Below are positions 10,450 through 17,998 of a stretch of 64,000 nucleotides of DNA, one piece after another. The DNA is taken from assembly GCA_011525845.1 (NCBI GenBank), contig WYBP01000004.1, positions 51,492-115,491 of the forward strand. The letters run 5' to 3'. This DNA is from Gemmatimonadaceae bacterium (GTDB lineage Bacteria > Gemmatimonadota > Gemmatimonadetes > Gemmatimonadales > Gemmatimonadaceae). Made by a program: the position numbers and the translations under genes. Below the pieces are notes generated by a model, which saw only the letters and a list, made by a program, of their open reading frames with translations, ran no database searches and was not told the origin of the DNA. Within the stretch, counting starts at the first letter, position 1. Every line of letters starts with the position of its first letter.

Positions 10450-11867
10450 GAGATGCGGAAGTCGGTGGAGTACACGGTGCCGTTGCGCTCGAGGTACATG
10501 CGGATGGGGCCGCGCCCGCTGTAGTACTCCAGCACGCGTGCCGCCTGCTGGGCATCCGTGACCGGCGTGCGGTTGATCTGGATGATGACGTCCCCGGCGC
10601 GGATGCCGAGGTCCTGCGCGACCCGCTCGGTGACCTTGTAGACCACCGCGCCCTGGGCGCTGCGCACGCTGCGCTGCACCCGGATGGCGGGGGTGAGGGT
10701 GATCAGCTCGAGCTCGCGGAGCACCGCGACCTTCTCGGCGCCCACCTCCGGGAGGTCCTTCACGGCCACGGTGATGCGCTGGTCGCGCCCGCCGCGCCGC
10801 ACCGTGAGGTCCACCGCCTCGCCGACGCGCAGCTCGAGGAGCTCGGCCTCCCAGTCGTACGAGTTCCGGATCATCCGGTCGCGGCTCTGCACGATCACGT
10901 CCCCCGGCCGGAGGCCGGCGTCGGCCGCGGGACTCGCCGGGACGATCTCGCCCACGATCGCCCCCGCGTTGGCCGTCCCGCGCCCGCCGGTGGCGGCCAC
11001 CTGCTGGAGCTTCACCCCGATCCACGGACGCCGCACGGACCCGTGCGCGAGGAGGTCCTCGGCCACGCGGCGCGCGCGGTCGATCGGGATCGAGAACCCG
11101 AGGCCGATCGAACCCCCGGTCGGGGAGTAGATGGAGCTGTTGACCCCGATCACCTCGCCCGCGGCGTTGATCAGGGGGCCGCCCGAGTTGCCGGGATTGA
11201 TCGACGCGTCCGTCTGGATCATGTCGACGTAGACGCCGGGGCCGTCGGCGCGCCCCGTGAGGTTCCGCCCCACGCCGCTCACCACGCCGGCGGTGACGCT
11301 CGGCTCGGAGTTGCCGAGCAGGAAGCCGTAGGGGTTGCCGATCGCGATCACCCACTCGCCGATCAGGAGGCCGCGCGAGGAGCCGAGCGGTGCCGTGGGG
11401 AGGCCGCGCGCGTCGATCCGGAGCACCGCGAGGTCGTTCAGTTCGTCCTCGCCCACCACCATGGCCGGGTAGGTCGTCCCGTCGCGGAGCGCGACGGAGA
11501 CCTTGCTCGCCCCCGCGACCACGTGCGCGTTGGTCACGATCACGCCGTCCTCGCGCACCACGAACCCGGAGCCGATCCCCGCCGCGACCTGGTCGCTGGG
11601 CCGTCCGCCGAAGAAGAGGTCGAAGGGCGAGGCCGCGGCGCGCTGGACGCGCTCGGTCTGCACGGTGACGACCGACGGGGCGACGCGCGCGACGGCCTCC
11701 GTGATCGCCGTACGCCGCGAGGCGTTGATCGCGTCCGGCGACCGGTCGATGGTCGGCAGCGTGGCGGACGGCGGCGTCTGCGCGATGGACGGGCTCGGGT
11801 TCGCCCCTTCGCAGGCGAGGAGGCCGGCGAAGAACATCGGGCCGAGGGCGGTGAGGCGGCGGTTCAT
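10446..11867 (-). CDS. HtrA/DegP-type serine protease with two PDZ domains, probable lipoprotein
   Basis: Envelope quality-control protease. From the ATG at 11865-11867 it has 473 residues: signal sequence MNRRLTALGPMFFAGLLAC with a lipobox (LLAC), so it is probably a lipoprotein. The trypsin-like domain carries His in VTNAHVVAG, Asp in DELNDLAVLRID and Ser in NPGNSGGPL. Two PDZ domains follow (about residues 300-380 and 400-473). An open frame reaches 11900, but the lipobox start is better and sits 7 bases after the upstream stop. Its place between a transaldolase-like gene and purB gives no functional link. Confidence 0.92.
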   Translation of the reverse strand: MNRRLTALGPMFFAGLLACEGANPSPSIAQTPPSATLPTIDRSPDAINASRRTAITEAVARVAPSVVTVQTERVQRAAASPFDLFFGGRPSDQVAAGIGSGFVVREDGVIVTNAHVVAGASKVSVALRDGTTYPAMVVGEDELNDLAVLRIDARGLPTAPLGSSRGLLIGEWVIAIGNPYGFLLGNSEPSVTAGVVSGVGRNLTGRADGPGVYVDMIQTDASINPGNSGGPLINAAGEVIGVNSSIYSPTGGSIGLGFSIPIDRARRVAEDLLAHGSVRRPWIGVKLQQVAATGGRGTANAGAIVGEIVPASPAADAGLRPGDVIVQSRDRMIRNSYDWEAELLELRVGEAVDLTVRRGGRDQRITVAVKDLPEVGAEKVAVLRELELITLTPAIRVQRSVRSAQGAVVYKVTERVAQDLGIRAGDVIIQINRTPVTDAQQAARVLEYYSGRGPIRMYLERNGTVYSTDFRIS

Positions 11868-11874
11868 CGCGCGC

Positions 11875-12540
11875 TCACTTGGTGCGCCGCGGCTTGGCAC
11901 GCCGGCTCACGTCGCCGAGGAAGCGGTCGATCCCGCGGTCGGTGAGCGGGTGCTGCAGGAAGGCGCGCAGCGAGGCGGGGGGGAGCACCGCCGCGTCCGC
12001 CCCCGCCGCCGCGAGCTCGCCGAAGCGGGTCGCGCTCGAGGGGCCGGCCGCGACGACGTCGCACTCCACCGTCCAGCGCTCGAAGGCGGCACGGAGGCCG
12101 CGGATCACGTCGTCCGACGGGTGTCCCACCGCCTCGAGCGCATCGACCGGCACCACGACGTGGGCCGCGCCGGCACGCGCCGCGAGGATGCCCTGCGCGA
12201 CCGAGTGCACGAAGGTCGCGGCGCACCGCACCCCGTCCGCGCTCAGGCGCCGGAGCGCGGGCAGGGCGTCGTCCACCAGCGGGATCGCCACGATCAGGTG
12301 CTCGGCGATCTTCCCGAGCGCCTTCCCCTGCCGGTAGATCTCCTCCGCGTCGAGCGAGGGGACGCTGGCGAAGATCGGCAGCGCGCTCCGCTCCGCGAGC
12401 TCGGCGAGCACCTCGCGCGGGTCCGCCTGCGGCAGCTCCGCCGAGAGCACCGCGGGCGTCGCGACGATCCCATCGAGGAGCCCGGCCCTGGTCGCCCACT
12501 GGATCTCGGGCGCGGCCACGGTGGCGAGGTAGAGGCGCAT
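11875..12540 (-). CDS. Transaldolase/fructose-6-phosphate aldolase-like protein without the catalytic lysine
   Basis: A 221-residue protein with the length and pattern of the FSA/TalC small transaldolase family: MRLYLATVA, LLDGIVATPAVL, KIAEHLIVAIPLVDDAL, and a C-terminal ITDRGID-like stretch. Compared with E. coli FSA by eye, three key residues are changed at the same numbering: Asp6 is Ala, Asn28 is Thr, and the Schiff-base Lys85 is Ala. The fold is probably kept but the known chemistry should be lost. It lies between truA (one-base overlap TGATG) and htrA. It may bind a sugar phosphate or act as a scaffold; function unknown. Confidence 0.85.
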   Translation of the reverse strand: MRLYLATVAAPEIQWATRAGLLDGIVATPAVLSAELPQADPREVLAELAERSALPIFASVPSLDAEEIYRQGKALGKIAEHLIVAIPLVDDALPALRRLSADGVRCAATFVHSVAQGILAARAGAAHVVVPVDALEAVGHPSDDVIRGLRAAFERWTVECDVVAAGPSSATRFGELAAAGADAAVLPPASLRAFLQHPLTDRGIDRFLGDVSRRAKPRRTK

Positions 12541-13325
12541 CAGGCGCTCAGGTAGACGGCATCGGGATAGGTCACTTCCTCAAGGCAGAGTCCGACGGGC
12601 GCCACCGGGGGCGACACCGCGTCGTTGTTCGTCGCGACGAGCAGGGCGGCGAAGTCCTCCTTCGCGCGCTTGCCGCTCGCCGCCTCCAGCATCGTACCGA
12701 CCAGGAACCGCACCATGTGGTGCAGGAAGCGGTTGGCCTCGACGTCGAACACCAGCCCCTCCGGTCCCGCCGGATCGCTCCGGCGCCATCGGGCCAGCCG
12801 CACCTCGCACCTGTGGTCATCGTCCGCGTGCGCGGTGCCGCGCACGGCGAATCCCCGGAACGCATGCGTGCCCGGCAACCGCGCGGCGCACCAGTCCAGC
12901 ACCTCGCGGTCGAGGGCCCGGTCCCAAGGGAGCGTCCAGCGCCGCCGGAACGGCGACTCCGCCTCCTTGTCGAGCCCCACCGCATAGCTGTAGCGCCGTG
13001 CCGTGGCGTCATACCGCGCATGGAACCCCGCTCGCATCTCGTGCGCGGCCGCCACCCACAGGTCGTTCGGGAGCTTCTCGTTCAGGACCCGCTGCATCTT
13101 CTCCGCCGTCCAGTGCGGCGCGACGGTCACCCCGGCGCACTGCCCGCGTGCGTGCACGCCGGCATCCGTGCGCCCGGCCCCCGTGACCCGCACCGGCGCG
13201 CCCTGCAGCTTCGCCAACGCGTCCTCGAGGACCCCCTGCACGGTGCGCTGCCCCGGTTGCACCTGCCACCCGGCGAAGTCGGTGCCGTCATAGTGCAGGA
13301 CCAGCTGCAGGGTGCGCTCCGACAT
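12540..13325 (-). CDS. truA: tRNA pseudouridine(38-40) synthase TruA
   Basis: Makes pseudouridine at positions 38-40 of the tRNA anticodon arm. From the ATG at 13323-13325 it has 261 residues: LVLHYDGTDFAGWQ at the N-terminus and the catalytic Asp54 in GAGRTDAGVHA, plus FLHHMVRFLVGTM. An in-frame extension to 13598 is open but has no family similarity and would run through the promoter. The gene heads the long purine/phospholipid operon. There is no room for a Shine-Dalgarno site, because the -10 box is only 7 bases upstream of the ATG. Confidence 0.95.
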   Translation of the reverse strand: MSERTLQLVLHYDGTDFAGWQVQPGQRTVQGVLEDALAKLQGAPVRVTGAGRTDAGVHARGQCAGVTVAPHWTAEKMQRVLNEKLPNDLWVAAAHEMRAGFHARYDATARRYSYAVGLDKEAESPFRRRWTLPWDRALDREVLDWCAARLPGTHAFRGFAVRGTAHADDDHRCEVRLARWRRSDPAGPEGLVFDVEANRFLHHMVRFLVGTMLEAASGKRAKEDFAALLVATNNDAVSPPVAPVGLCLEEVTYPDAVYLSA

Positions 13326-13361
13326 CGCAGGGAAGTTATCGGACGCGCAGAGTGGATTCAA
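13326..13361 (-). promoter_or_regulatory. Promoter of the truA-pur operon, probably giving a leaderless mRNA
   Basis: On the minus strand a -35 box TTGAAT (13361-13356) is followed by exactly 17 bases and a -10 box TAACTT (13338-13333). The truA ATG begins 7 bases after the -10 box, where transcription should start. Spacing and both boxes are seen directly; leaderless initiation is inference. Confidence 0.65.
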
Positions 13362-13381
13362 GCAACAACGCGCGCGTTCGA

Positions 13382-13410
13382 TTGACTTCGCTCCCCGGCC
13401 GGGACAACCT
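13382..13410 (+). promoter_or_regulatory. Possible promoter for the GAF protein-trpD unit
   Basis: TTGACT (13382-13387), a 17-base spacer and CAACCT (13405-13410). The -35 is good and the -10 weak. It lies 49 bases before the GAF gene ATG and back-to-back with the truA promoter. Confidence 0.3.
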
Positions 13411-13458
13411 TCCTCGCTCCATCGCGCCGCCGGCGCCCGTCGTCCGCCACCCCCGCTC

Positions 13459-14766
13459 ATGACCGCCCGAACGCTCACCTCGCTCGCGCAGGCCCTCGGG
13501 GGCGCCACCGACCTCGACGCGGCGCTCGTCGCGCTCTCCGGCGCCCTCGCGGAGAGCGACCGGGACGCGCGCATCGCGCTCCTCCGCGTCGACTCCAAGG
13601 CCGGCCTCGTGCGCGAACGGCTCGAGGTGAAGGAGGGGCGGGTGGATCGCGCGCCCCTCGAGACCTCGCTCGAGCAGCTGCCGCGCCTGGTCCTCCGGGC
13701 CGTGCAGGACGGCGGGACCTTCGCGGACGTCGCCGACGAGCCCGCCGCCTATGCGCGGCTGCTGCGGCTGAGCGGCTTCGACGAGGGATCCTCGCTCACG
13801 CTGCGCGGCGTCAAGGTCGACGGCCAGCTCGTCGCCGTGCTCTCGCTCGCGGAGCCGCGGCGGGTCTTCGGCACGCGCGCCACCGAGCGCCTCGCGCCCC
13901 TCGCCTCGCTCTTCGAGCTCGCGCAGGGGCGCTTCGTCGACCGGGAGGCGCGCGAGGAGGCGGCGCGCACGCTGGAGGAGGTGACGCAGCGCGTCCACGG
14001 CGACTACCTGCAGCGCCTCGCGCAGCTGGAGGGGGAGGTCGCGGCCACGCGCGGGGCGGTGAGCACGCCCGCCGAGGATGCCGTCGCCGCCGTCACGCGC
14101 GAGCGGGAGGACGCGAAGCGCGCCGAGGAGTCGCGCCGCATGCTCCGGCGCCTCGCGGCACTCGAGCACCAGATCACCGCGTCAGTCGGCCAGCTCGAGC
14201 AGGCGCACATCGAGCTCCACCGGCGGAGCGAGGCGCTCCGGCAGCGCACGCGCACGCTCTACCTCCTCGACCGCGTGATGTCGCTCGCGGCCGAGACCAA
14301 GGACCCGCACCGCCTCGCCGAGGGGCTGCTCTCGCTCGTCGGCGACGACATGCAGTCGCTCCGCTGCTCCCTCTTCCTCGTCGGGAAGAAGCCGGGCACG
14401 CTGTATCTCGCCGCGGCGCGCGGGCTCGCCCCGCACGTGCAGCTCGGCAAGGTCGTCGAGATCGGCTACGGGGTGGCCGGCCAGGTGGCGCAGCGGAGGG
14501 AACCGATGCTCGTCGTGGATGCGGTGGACGCCAAGGCGCCCCCGCTCCTCGGCGACGACTACCTCACGAGCGGATCGTTCATCTCCTTCCCGCTCGTCCT
14601 GCACGGCGACCTGGTGGGCGTGGTGAACCTGACGAACCGGGCGCAGCGGGGCCTCTTCGTCGAGGAGGATGTCGAGCGCGTGCGCATGCTCGGGCTCGTG
14701 ATCTCCCTCATCGCCAAGGAAGCGAACCTCCCCGAGGGGCTGCTCGGGACCATCCGTGAGCGCTAG
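13459..14766 (+). CDS. Tandem GAF-domain protein with central coiled coil
   Basis: A 435-residue cytoplasmic sensor-like protein. The first half (about 10-160) reads as a degenerate GAF domain (SLTLRGVKVDGQLVAVLSLAEPRRVFG). Residues about 165-265 are charged and helical, likely a coiled coil for dimerisation. The C-terminal half is a clearer GAF domain (SLRCSLFLVGKKPGTLYLAAARGL, GVAGQVAQRREPMLV, FPLVLHGDLVGVVNLTNR). There is no output domain such as kinase, cyclase or HTH, so it probably works through a partner. It overlaps trpD by 11 bases. The ligand cannot be told from sequence. Confidence 0.85.
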   Translation: MTARTLTSLAQALGGATDLDAALVALSGALAESDRDARIALLRVDSKAGLVRERLEVKEGRVDRAPLETSLEQLPRLVLRAVQDGGTFADVADEPAAYARLLRLSGFDEGSSLTLRGVKVDGQLVAVLSLAEPRRVFGTRATERLAPLASLFELAQGRFVDREAREEAARTLEEVTQRVHGDYLQRLAQLEGEVAATRGAVSTPAEDAVAAVTREREDAKRAEESRRMLRRLAALEHQITASVGQLEQAHIELHRRSEALRQRTRTLYLLDRVMSLAAETKDPHRLAEGLLSLVGDDMQSLRCSLFLVGKKPGTLYLAAARGLAPHVQLGKVVEIGYGVAGQVAQRREPMLVVDAVDAKAPPLLGDDYLTSGSFISFPLVLHGDLVGVVNLTNRAQRGLFVEEDVERVRMLGLVISLIAKEANLPEGLLGTIRER

Positions 14767-15790
14767 CGTCCTCCAGCGGACGCTCCGGAAGCTCGCGGGC
14801 GGGGAGACGCTGGACAGCGACGAGTCCGCGGCGGCGTTCCGCGCCGTCATGGCGGGGGAGGGGAGCCCCGCGCAGATGGCCGCATTGCTGATGGCGCTGC
14901 GGGTGCGCGGGGAGACGCCGGATGAGGTCGCCGGTGCCGCGCGGGCGCTGCGCGAGGCGATGACGAAGCTGGAGGCGCCGGCGCCGGACACCCTCGTGGA
15001 CACCTGCGGCACCGGGGGCGGGGCGGTGGGGACCTTCAACATCTCGACGGCGTCCGCGCTCCTCGCGGCCGGCGCCGGTGTGCGGATCGCGAAGCATGGC
15101 AACCGCTCCTTCACCTCCAAGTCCGGCAGCGCCGACGTCCTCGAGGCGCTCGGCGTGCCGATCGACGTGCCCGTCGAGCGGATGCGCGCGGTGCTCGACG
15201 AGGCGGGCATCGTGTTCATGTTCGCTCCGACCATGCATCCCGCCATGCGGCATGTCGGGCCGGTGCGACGCGAGCTCGCGATCCCGACCGTGATGAACCT
15301 CGTCGGCCCGCTGGCGAACCCGGCGAGCGCGGGACGCCAGCTGATCGGCGTGGCGGACGCGGCGCGCCTGGAGCTCATCGCCGGCGCCCTCGCCACGCTC
15401 GGCACGGTGCACTCGATGGTGGTGCATGGTGCGCCGGGGATGGACGAGATCTCCCCACTCGGCGAGACCACGGTCGTCGAGCTCCGCGGGCACGAGATGA
15501 CGCGGTGGACGATCGACCCGGCGTCGCTGGGTGTGCAGGGCGTCACCGCCGCCGAGCTGGCGGGAGGGGAGCCGGCGCAGAACGCGACGATCATCGAGCG
15601 GATCCTGCTCGGGAAGGGATCGCCCGGCGCCGTGGCCGCGGTGGTGCTCAACGCGGCGGCGGCGATCGTCGTGGCGGGGAAGGCGCCTTCGATGCCCGAG
15701 GGGATCGCCGTGGCGCGTGCGGCGCTCGACGACGGGCGCGGATGGGAGGCGCTCGGCCGGCTCCGTCGCGCGTCGGCCGCGAGGGCCTGA
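14756..15790 (+). CDS. trpD: Anthranilate phosphoribosyltransferase TrpD
   Basis: Second step of tryptophan synthesis: anthranilate + PRPP to phosphoribosylanthranilate. The 344-residue protein has the PRPP-binding motif DTCGTGGGAVGTFNIST near residue 83, AKHGNRSFTSKSGSADVLEALG, and HPAMRHVGPVRRELAIPT. The GTG start lies inside the GAF gene end. No trpE or trpG is visible in the window, so anthranilate must be made from genes elsewhere. The rest of the pathway begins 0.7 kb downstream, beyond lexA. Confidence 0.95.
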   Translation: MSASVLQRTLRKLAGGETLDSDESAAAFRAVMAGEGSPAQMAALLMALRVRGETPDEVAGAARALREAMTKLEAPAPDTLVDTCGTGGGAVGTFNISTASALLAAGAGVRIAKHGNRSFTSKSGSADVLEALGVPIDVPVERMRAVLDEAGIVFMFAPTMHPAMRHVGPVRRELAIPTVMNLVGPLANPASAGRQLIGVADAARLELIAGALATLGTVHSMVVHGAPGMDEISPLGETTVVELRGHEMTRWTIDPASLGVQGVTAAELAGGEPAQNATIIERILLGKGSPGAVAAVVLNAAAAIVVAGKAPSMPEGIAVARAALDDGRGWEALGRLRRASAARA

Positions 15791-15806
15791 CGCGCCGGGC
15801 CCTCGC
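15779..15806. terminator. Hairpin between convergent trpD and lexA
   Basis: Perfect 9-bp inverted repeat GCGAGGGCC / GGCCCTCGC with a 10-base loop, spanning the trpD stop codon. There is no T-tract on either side, so it may be a weak or factor-dependent two-way terminator. Confidence 0.45.
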
Positions 15807-15810
15807 GCGC

Positions 15811-16419
15811 TCAGTAGCGGCGCATGACCCCGACGACGATCCCCTGCACGCGCACGTTGTCCTCGTGCACGTAGATCGGCGCCATCGCGGGGTTCGCCGG
15901 CTGGAGCCGGATGCGGCCGTCGCGCTCGCGGAAGTAGCGCTTCACCGTCGCGCCGGAATCCTCCAGCATCGCGATCACCATCTCCCCGTTGTCCGCGGCC
16001 GGCCGGTCGTGCACCACCACGTAGTCGCCGTCCGAGATCTGGTCGTCGATCATCGAGTCCCCGCGGACCCGGAGCACGAAGTGGTTGCCCGCGCGCCGCA
16101 CGAAGTCGTCGGGCACCGCGATGGTCTCGGCCGTGTCGAACGCCTCGATCGGGTATCCCGCGGCCACCGCGCCGAGCAGGGGGAGCTCCACCGCGCGGGG
16201 GAAGATCTCGGAGGGGAGGATCTCGATCGCGCGGCTCTCGTTGTACGAGCGCTTGATGTACCCCTTCCGCTCCAGGTTGCTCAGGTGCTCATGCACCGTG
16301 GCGAGGGAGTTATAGTTGAACTGCTCCGCGATCTCCTCGAAGCTCGGGGCGTATCCATGTTCCCCGGCGTAGCTCGTGAGGAAATCCAGGATCTGGCGCT
16401 GGCGCTTGGTGAGCGGCAT
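15811..16419 (-). CDS. lexA: LexA repressor
   Basis: SOS-response repressor and self-cleaving protease. The 202-residue protein has an N-terminal winged helix (MPLTKRQRQILDFLTSYAGE) and a C-terminal S24 domain. The cleavage site is Ala87-Gly88 in GAVAAGYP. The catalytic pair is Ser122 in RGDSMIDD and Lys160 in GATVKRY, all close to E. coli numbering. The recognition helix (FNYNSLATVHEHLSNLERKG) differs from E. coli, so a different operator is expected. It is transcribed away from trpC and converges on trpD. Likely self-regulated through the GAAC-N7-GAAG repeats upstream. Confidence 0.95.
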   Translation of the reverse strand: MPLTKRQRQILDFLTSYAGEHGYAPSFEEIAEQFNYNSLATVHEHLSNLERKGYIKRSYNESRAIEILPSEIFPRAVELPLLGAVAAGYPIEAFDTAETIAVPDDFVRRAGNHFVLRVRGDSMIDDQISDGDYVVVHDRPAADNGEMVIAMLEDSGATVKRYFRERDGRIRLQPANPAMAPIYVHEDNVRVQGIVVGVMRRY

Positions 16420-16453
16420 CTCGACGGCCCCGACGATCGTGAGGAATGGTGTG

Positions 16454-16472
16454 GATGACCGGAGGGGTCATC
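16454..16472. promoter_or_regulatory. Perfect inverted repeat upstream of lexA
   Basis: GATGACC, five bases, then GGTCATC: 7-bp perfect arms, centred 44 bp before the lexA ATG. It could be a dimer-binding operator or, in the lexA mRNA leader, a small hairpin. It does not resemble the nearby GAAC-type repeats. Confidence 0.4.
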
Positions 16473-16478
16473 GCGCAC

Positions 16479-16508
16479 TTGACGCCCGAACAGTACCCGA
16501 AGTAACGG
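16479..16508 (+). promoter_or_regulatory. Candidate promoter of the trpC operon
   Basis: TTGACG (16479-16484), an 18-base spacer and TAACGG (16503-16508). The trpC TTG codon lies 10 bases after the -10. The first GAAC-N7-GAAG element fills the spacer, so a bound repressor would block this promoter. Confidence 0.45.
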
Positions 16509-16528
16509 TATCCGAACATTGACCGAAG
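16488..16528. promoter_or_regulatory. Two GAAC-N7-GAAG direct repeats, candidate LexA operators
   Basis: Copy 1: GAAC at 16488-16491 and GAAG at 16499-16502. Copy 2: GAAC at 16514-16517 and GAAG at 16525-16528. The copies are exactly 26 bp apart and also share the preceding CC and following A. The form matches the alphaproteobacterial LexA box GTTC-N7-GTTC read on the other strand, except for one base in the second half-site. They lie in the lexA-trpC gap over likely promoter elements. Binding by this LexA is inference. Confidence 0.55.
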
Positions 16529-17355
16529 CACAAGGGACCAACGAGTGGTCCCCAGCCGGGGGTCCGCTGGGGGAGTTGACGCGGGCGTCCGAGGCGCGGG
16601 CGCTGCGTTCGCGTGCGCGCCTGGCCGACCTCGAGCGCGCCGCGTCCGACGCGCGCCCGGCGCCTGCGTTCGCGGCGGCCCTGCGTGGCGCCCACGTGCG
16701 CGTGATCGCCGAGATCAAGCGGCGGTCGCCGAGCAAGGGGCGGATCAACGACGACCTGGAGGCGGGTGCGCGCGGCCAGGCCTACGAGGCCGGGGGAGCC
16801 GCGGCGCTCTCCGTGCTCACCGAGCCGGAGCGCTTCGGCGGTACGCTCGCGGACCTCTCCGCGGCGCGCGCGGCCGTGCGGATCCCGCTGCTCCGGAAGG
16901 ATTTCCTCACGGACGAGTCGCAGCTGCTGGAGGCGCGCGTGCACGGCGCGTCCGCGGTGCTGTTGATCGCCCGGGCGCTCGCGCCGGCGCGACTCGCGGC
17001 GCTGGCGGCCGAGGCGCGCGCGCTCGCGCTCGAGTGCCTGATCGAGGTGCGCGACGAGCGGGAGCTGGAGCGGGCGGTGCGCGAGCCCGGGGCGGTGATC
17101 GGGGTGAACAACCGCGACCTGGAGACCCTCCTGATCGACGCTGCGGTGGGGGACCGCCTGCTGCCGCAGGTGCCCGCGGACCGGGTCGCCGTCTACGAGA
17201 GTGGCGTGCAGGGCGTGCTCGACGTGGAGCGGGCGGCGTCCGCCGGCGCGGACGCGGTGCTCGTGGGCTCGGTGCTCTCGGCCCACGGGGCCGCCGCCGC
17301 GGCCACGGCCGCCGTGCGCGCGCTCGCCGCCGTGCCGAGGCGTCCGCGTGGTTGA
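16519..17355 (+). CDS. trpC: Indole-3-glycerol-phosphate synthase TrpC
   Basis: Converts CdRP to indole-3-glycerol phosphate. About 278 residues, with EIKRRSPSKGRIN near residue 64, LLRKDFLTDESQLLEA, GVNNRDLETL and YESGVQ, all family motifs. The start is uncertain: the first in-frame candidate is TTG at 16519, without a Shine-Dalgarno site and overlapping the second GAAC repeat. A TTG at 16576 would give a shorter protein that still covers the conserved core. It opens the trpC-trpF-trpB operon and overlaps trpF by 8 bases. Confidence 0.93.
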   Translation: MTEAQGTNEWSPAGGPLGELTRASEARALRSRARLADLERAASDARPAPAFAAALRGAHVRVIAEIKRRSPSKGRINDDLEAGARGQAYEAGGAAALSVLTEPERFGGTLADLSAARAAVRIPLLRKDFLTDESQLLEARVHGASAVLLIARALAPARLAALAAEARALALECLIEVRDERELERAVREPGAVIGVNNRDLETLLIDAAVGDRLLPQVPADRVAVYESGVQGVLDVERAASAGADAVLVGSVLSAHGAAAAATAAVRALAAVPRRPRG

Positions 17356-17998
17356 GCTCAAGTTCTGCGGGCTCACGCGCGCGGAGGACGCGGAGGCCGC
17401 GGCCGCCTGTGGCGCCGACTATGCGGGGGTCATCTTCGCGCACGGTCCGCGCCTGGTGGACGTGGCACGCGCGAAGGAGGTCCTGGCCCCGCTCCGCGGC
17501 GGCCCCGTGCGTCGCGTCGGCGTCTTCGGTCGCCAGGATCCCGCGGAGATCGTGCGCGTCGCGGACGCGGTGGCGCTCCACGTGGTACAATTGCACGATG
17601 GCGCCGGGCCGGACGCTCTTCTAATGTTGCGGGAGCGGTTCGACGGCGCGATCTGGCTCGTCCTCGGGGTGTCGGGTGCGCTGGTGCCGGCACTGGACGA
17701 TGCCGCCGCGCGCGCCCTCGACGCGGTGGTGCTCGACACCTCGGCGGGTGGCCGCTCCGGCGGGACGGGGGTGGCGTTCGACTGGGCGGGTGCGCGCGCC
17801 GGCGTGGAGCGGGTGCGGGAGCGGACGCGTGTCGTGCTGGCGGGCGGGCTGCGGCCGTCGACGGTGGCCGAGGCGGTGCGGGTGCTGTCGCCGGATGTCG
17901 TGGATGTGTCCTCGGGTGTCGAGTCGTCGCCGGGGATCAAGGATCCTGAACTGATGCGGGCGTTCGCCATGGCGGCGCGCCCGCGCGAGGAGAGATGA
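17348..17998 (+). CDS. trpF: Phosphoribosylanthranilate isomerase TrpF
   Basis: Isomerises phosphoribosylanthranilate to CdRP. From the GTG at 17348 it has 216 residues with the catalytic Cys in [13 protein letters not shown] and the catalytic Asp in [15 protein letters not shown], plus [14 protein letters not shown] and [14 protein letters not shown]. Both catalytic residues are present. The frame is open further upstream inside trpC, but VVELKFCG is the usual N-terminus. It overlaps trpC by 8 bases and trpB by 4 (ATGA). Confidence 0.94.
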   Translation: MVELKFCGLTRAEDAEAAAACGADYAGVIFAHGPRLVDVARAKEVLAPLRGGPVRRVGVFGRQDPAEIVRVADAVALHVVQLHDGAGPDALLMLRERFDGAIWLVLGVSGALVPALDDAAARALDAVVLDTSAGGRSGGTGVAFDWAGARAGVERVRERTRVVLAGGLRPSTVAEAVRVLSPDVVDVSSGVESSPGIKDPELMRAFAMAARPREER

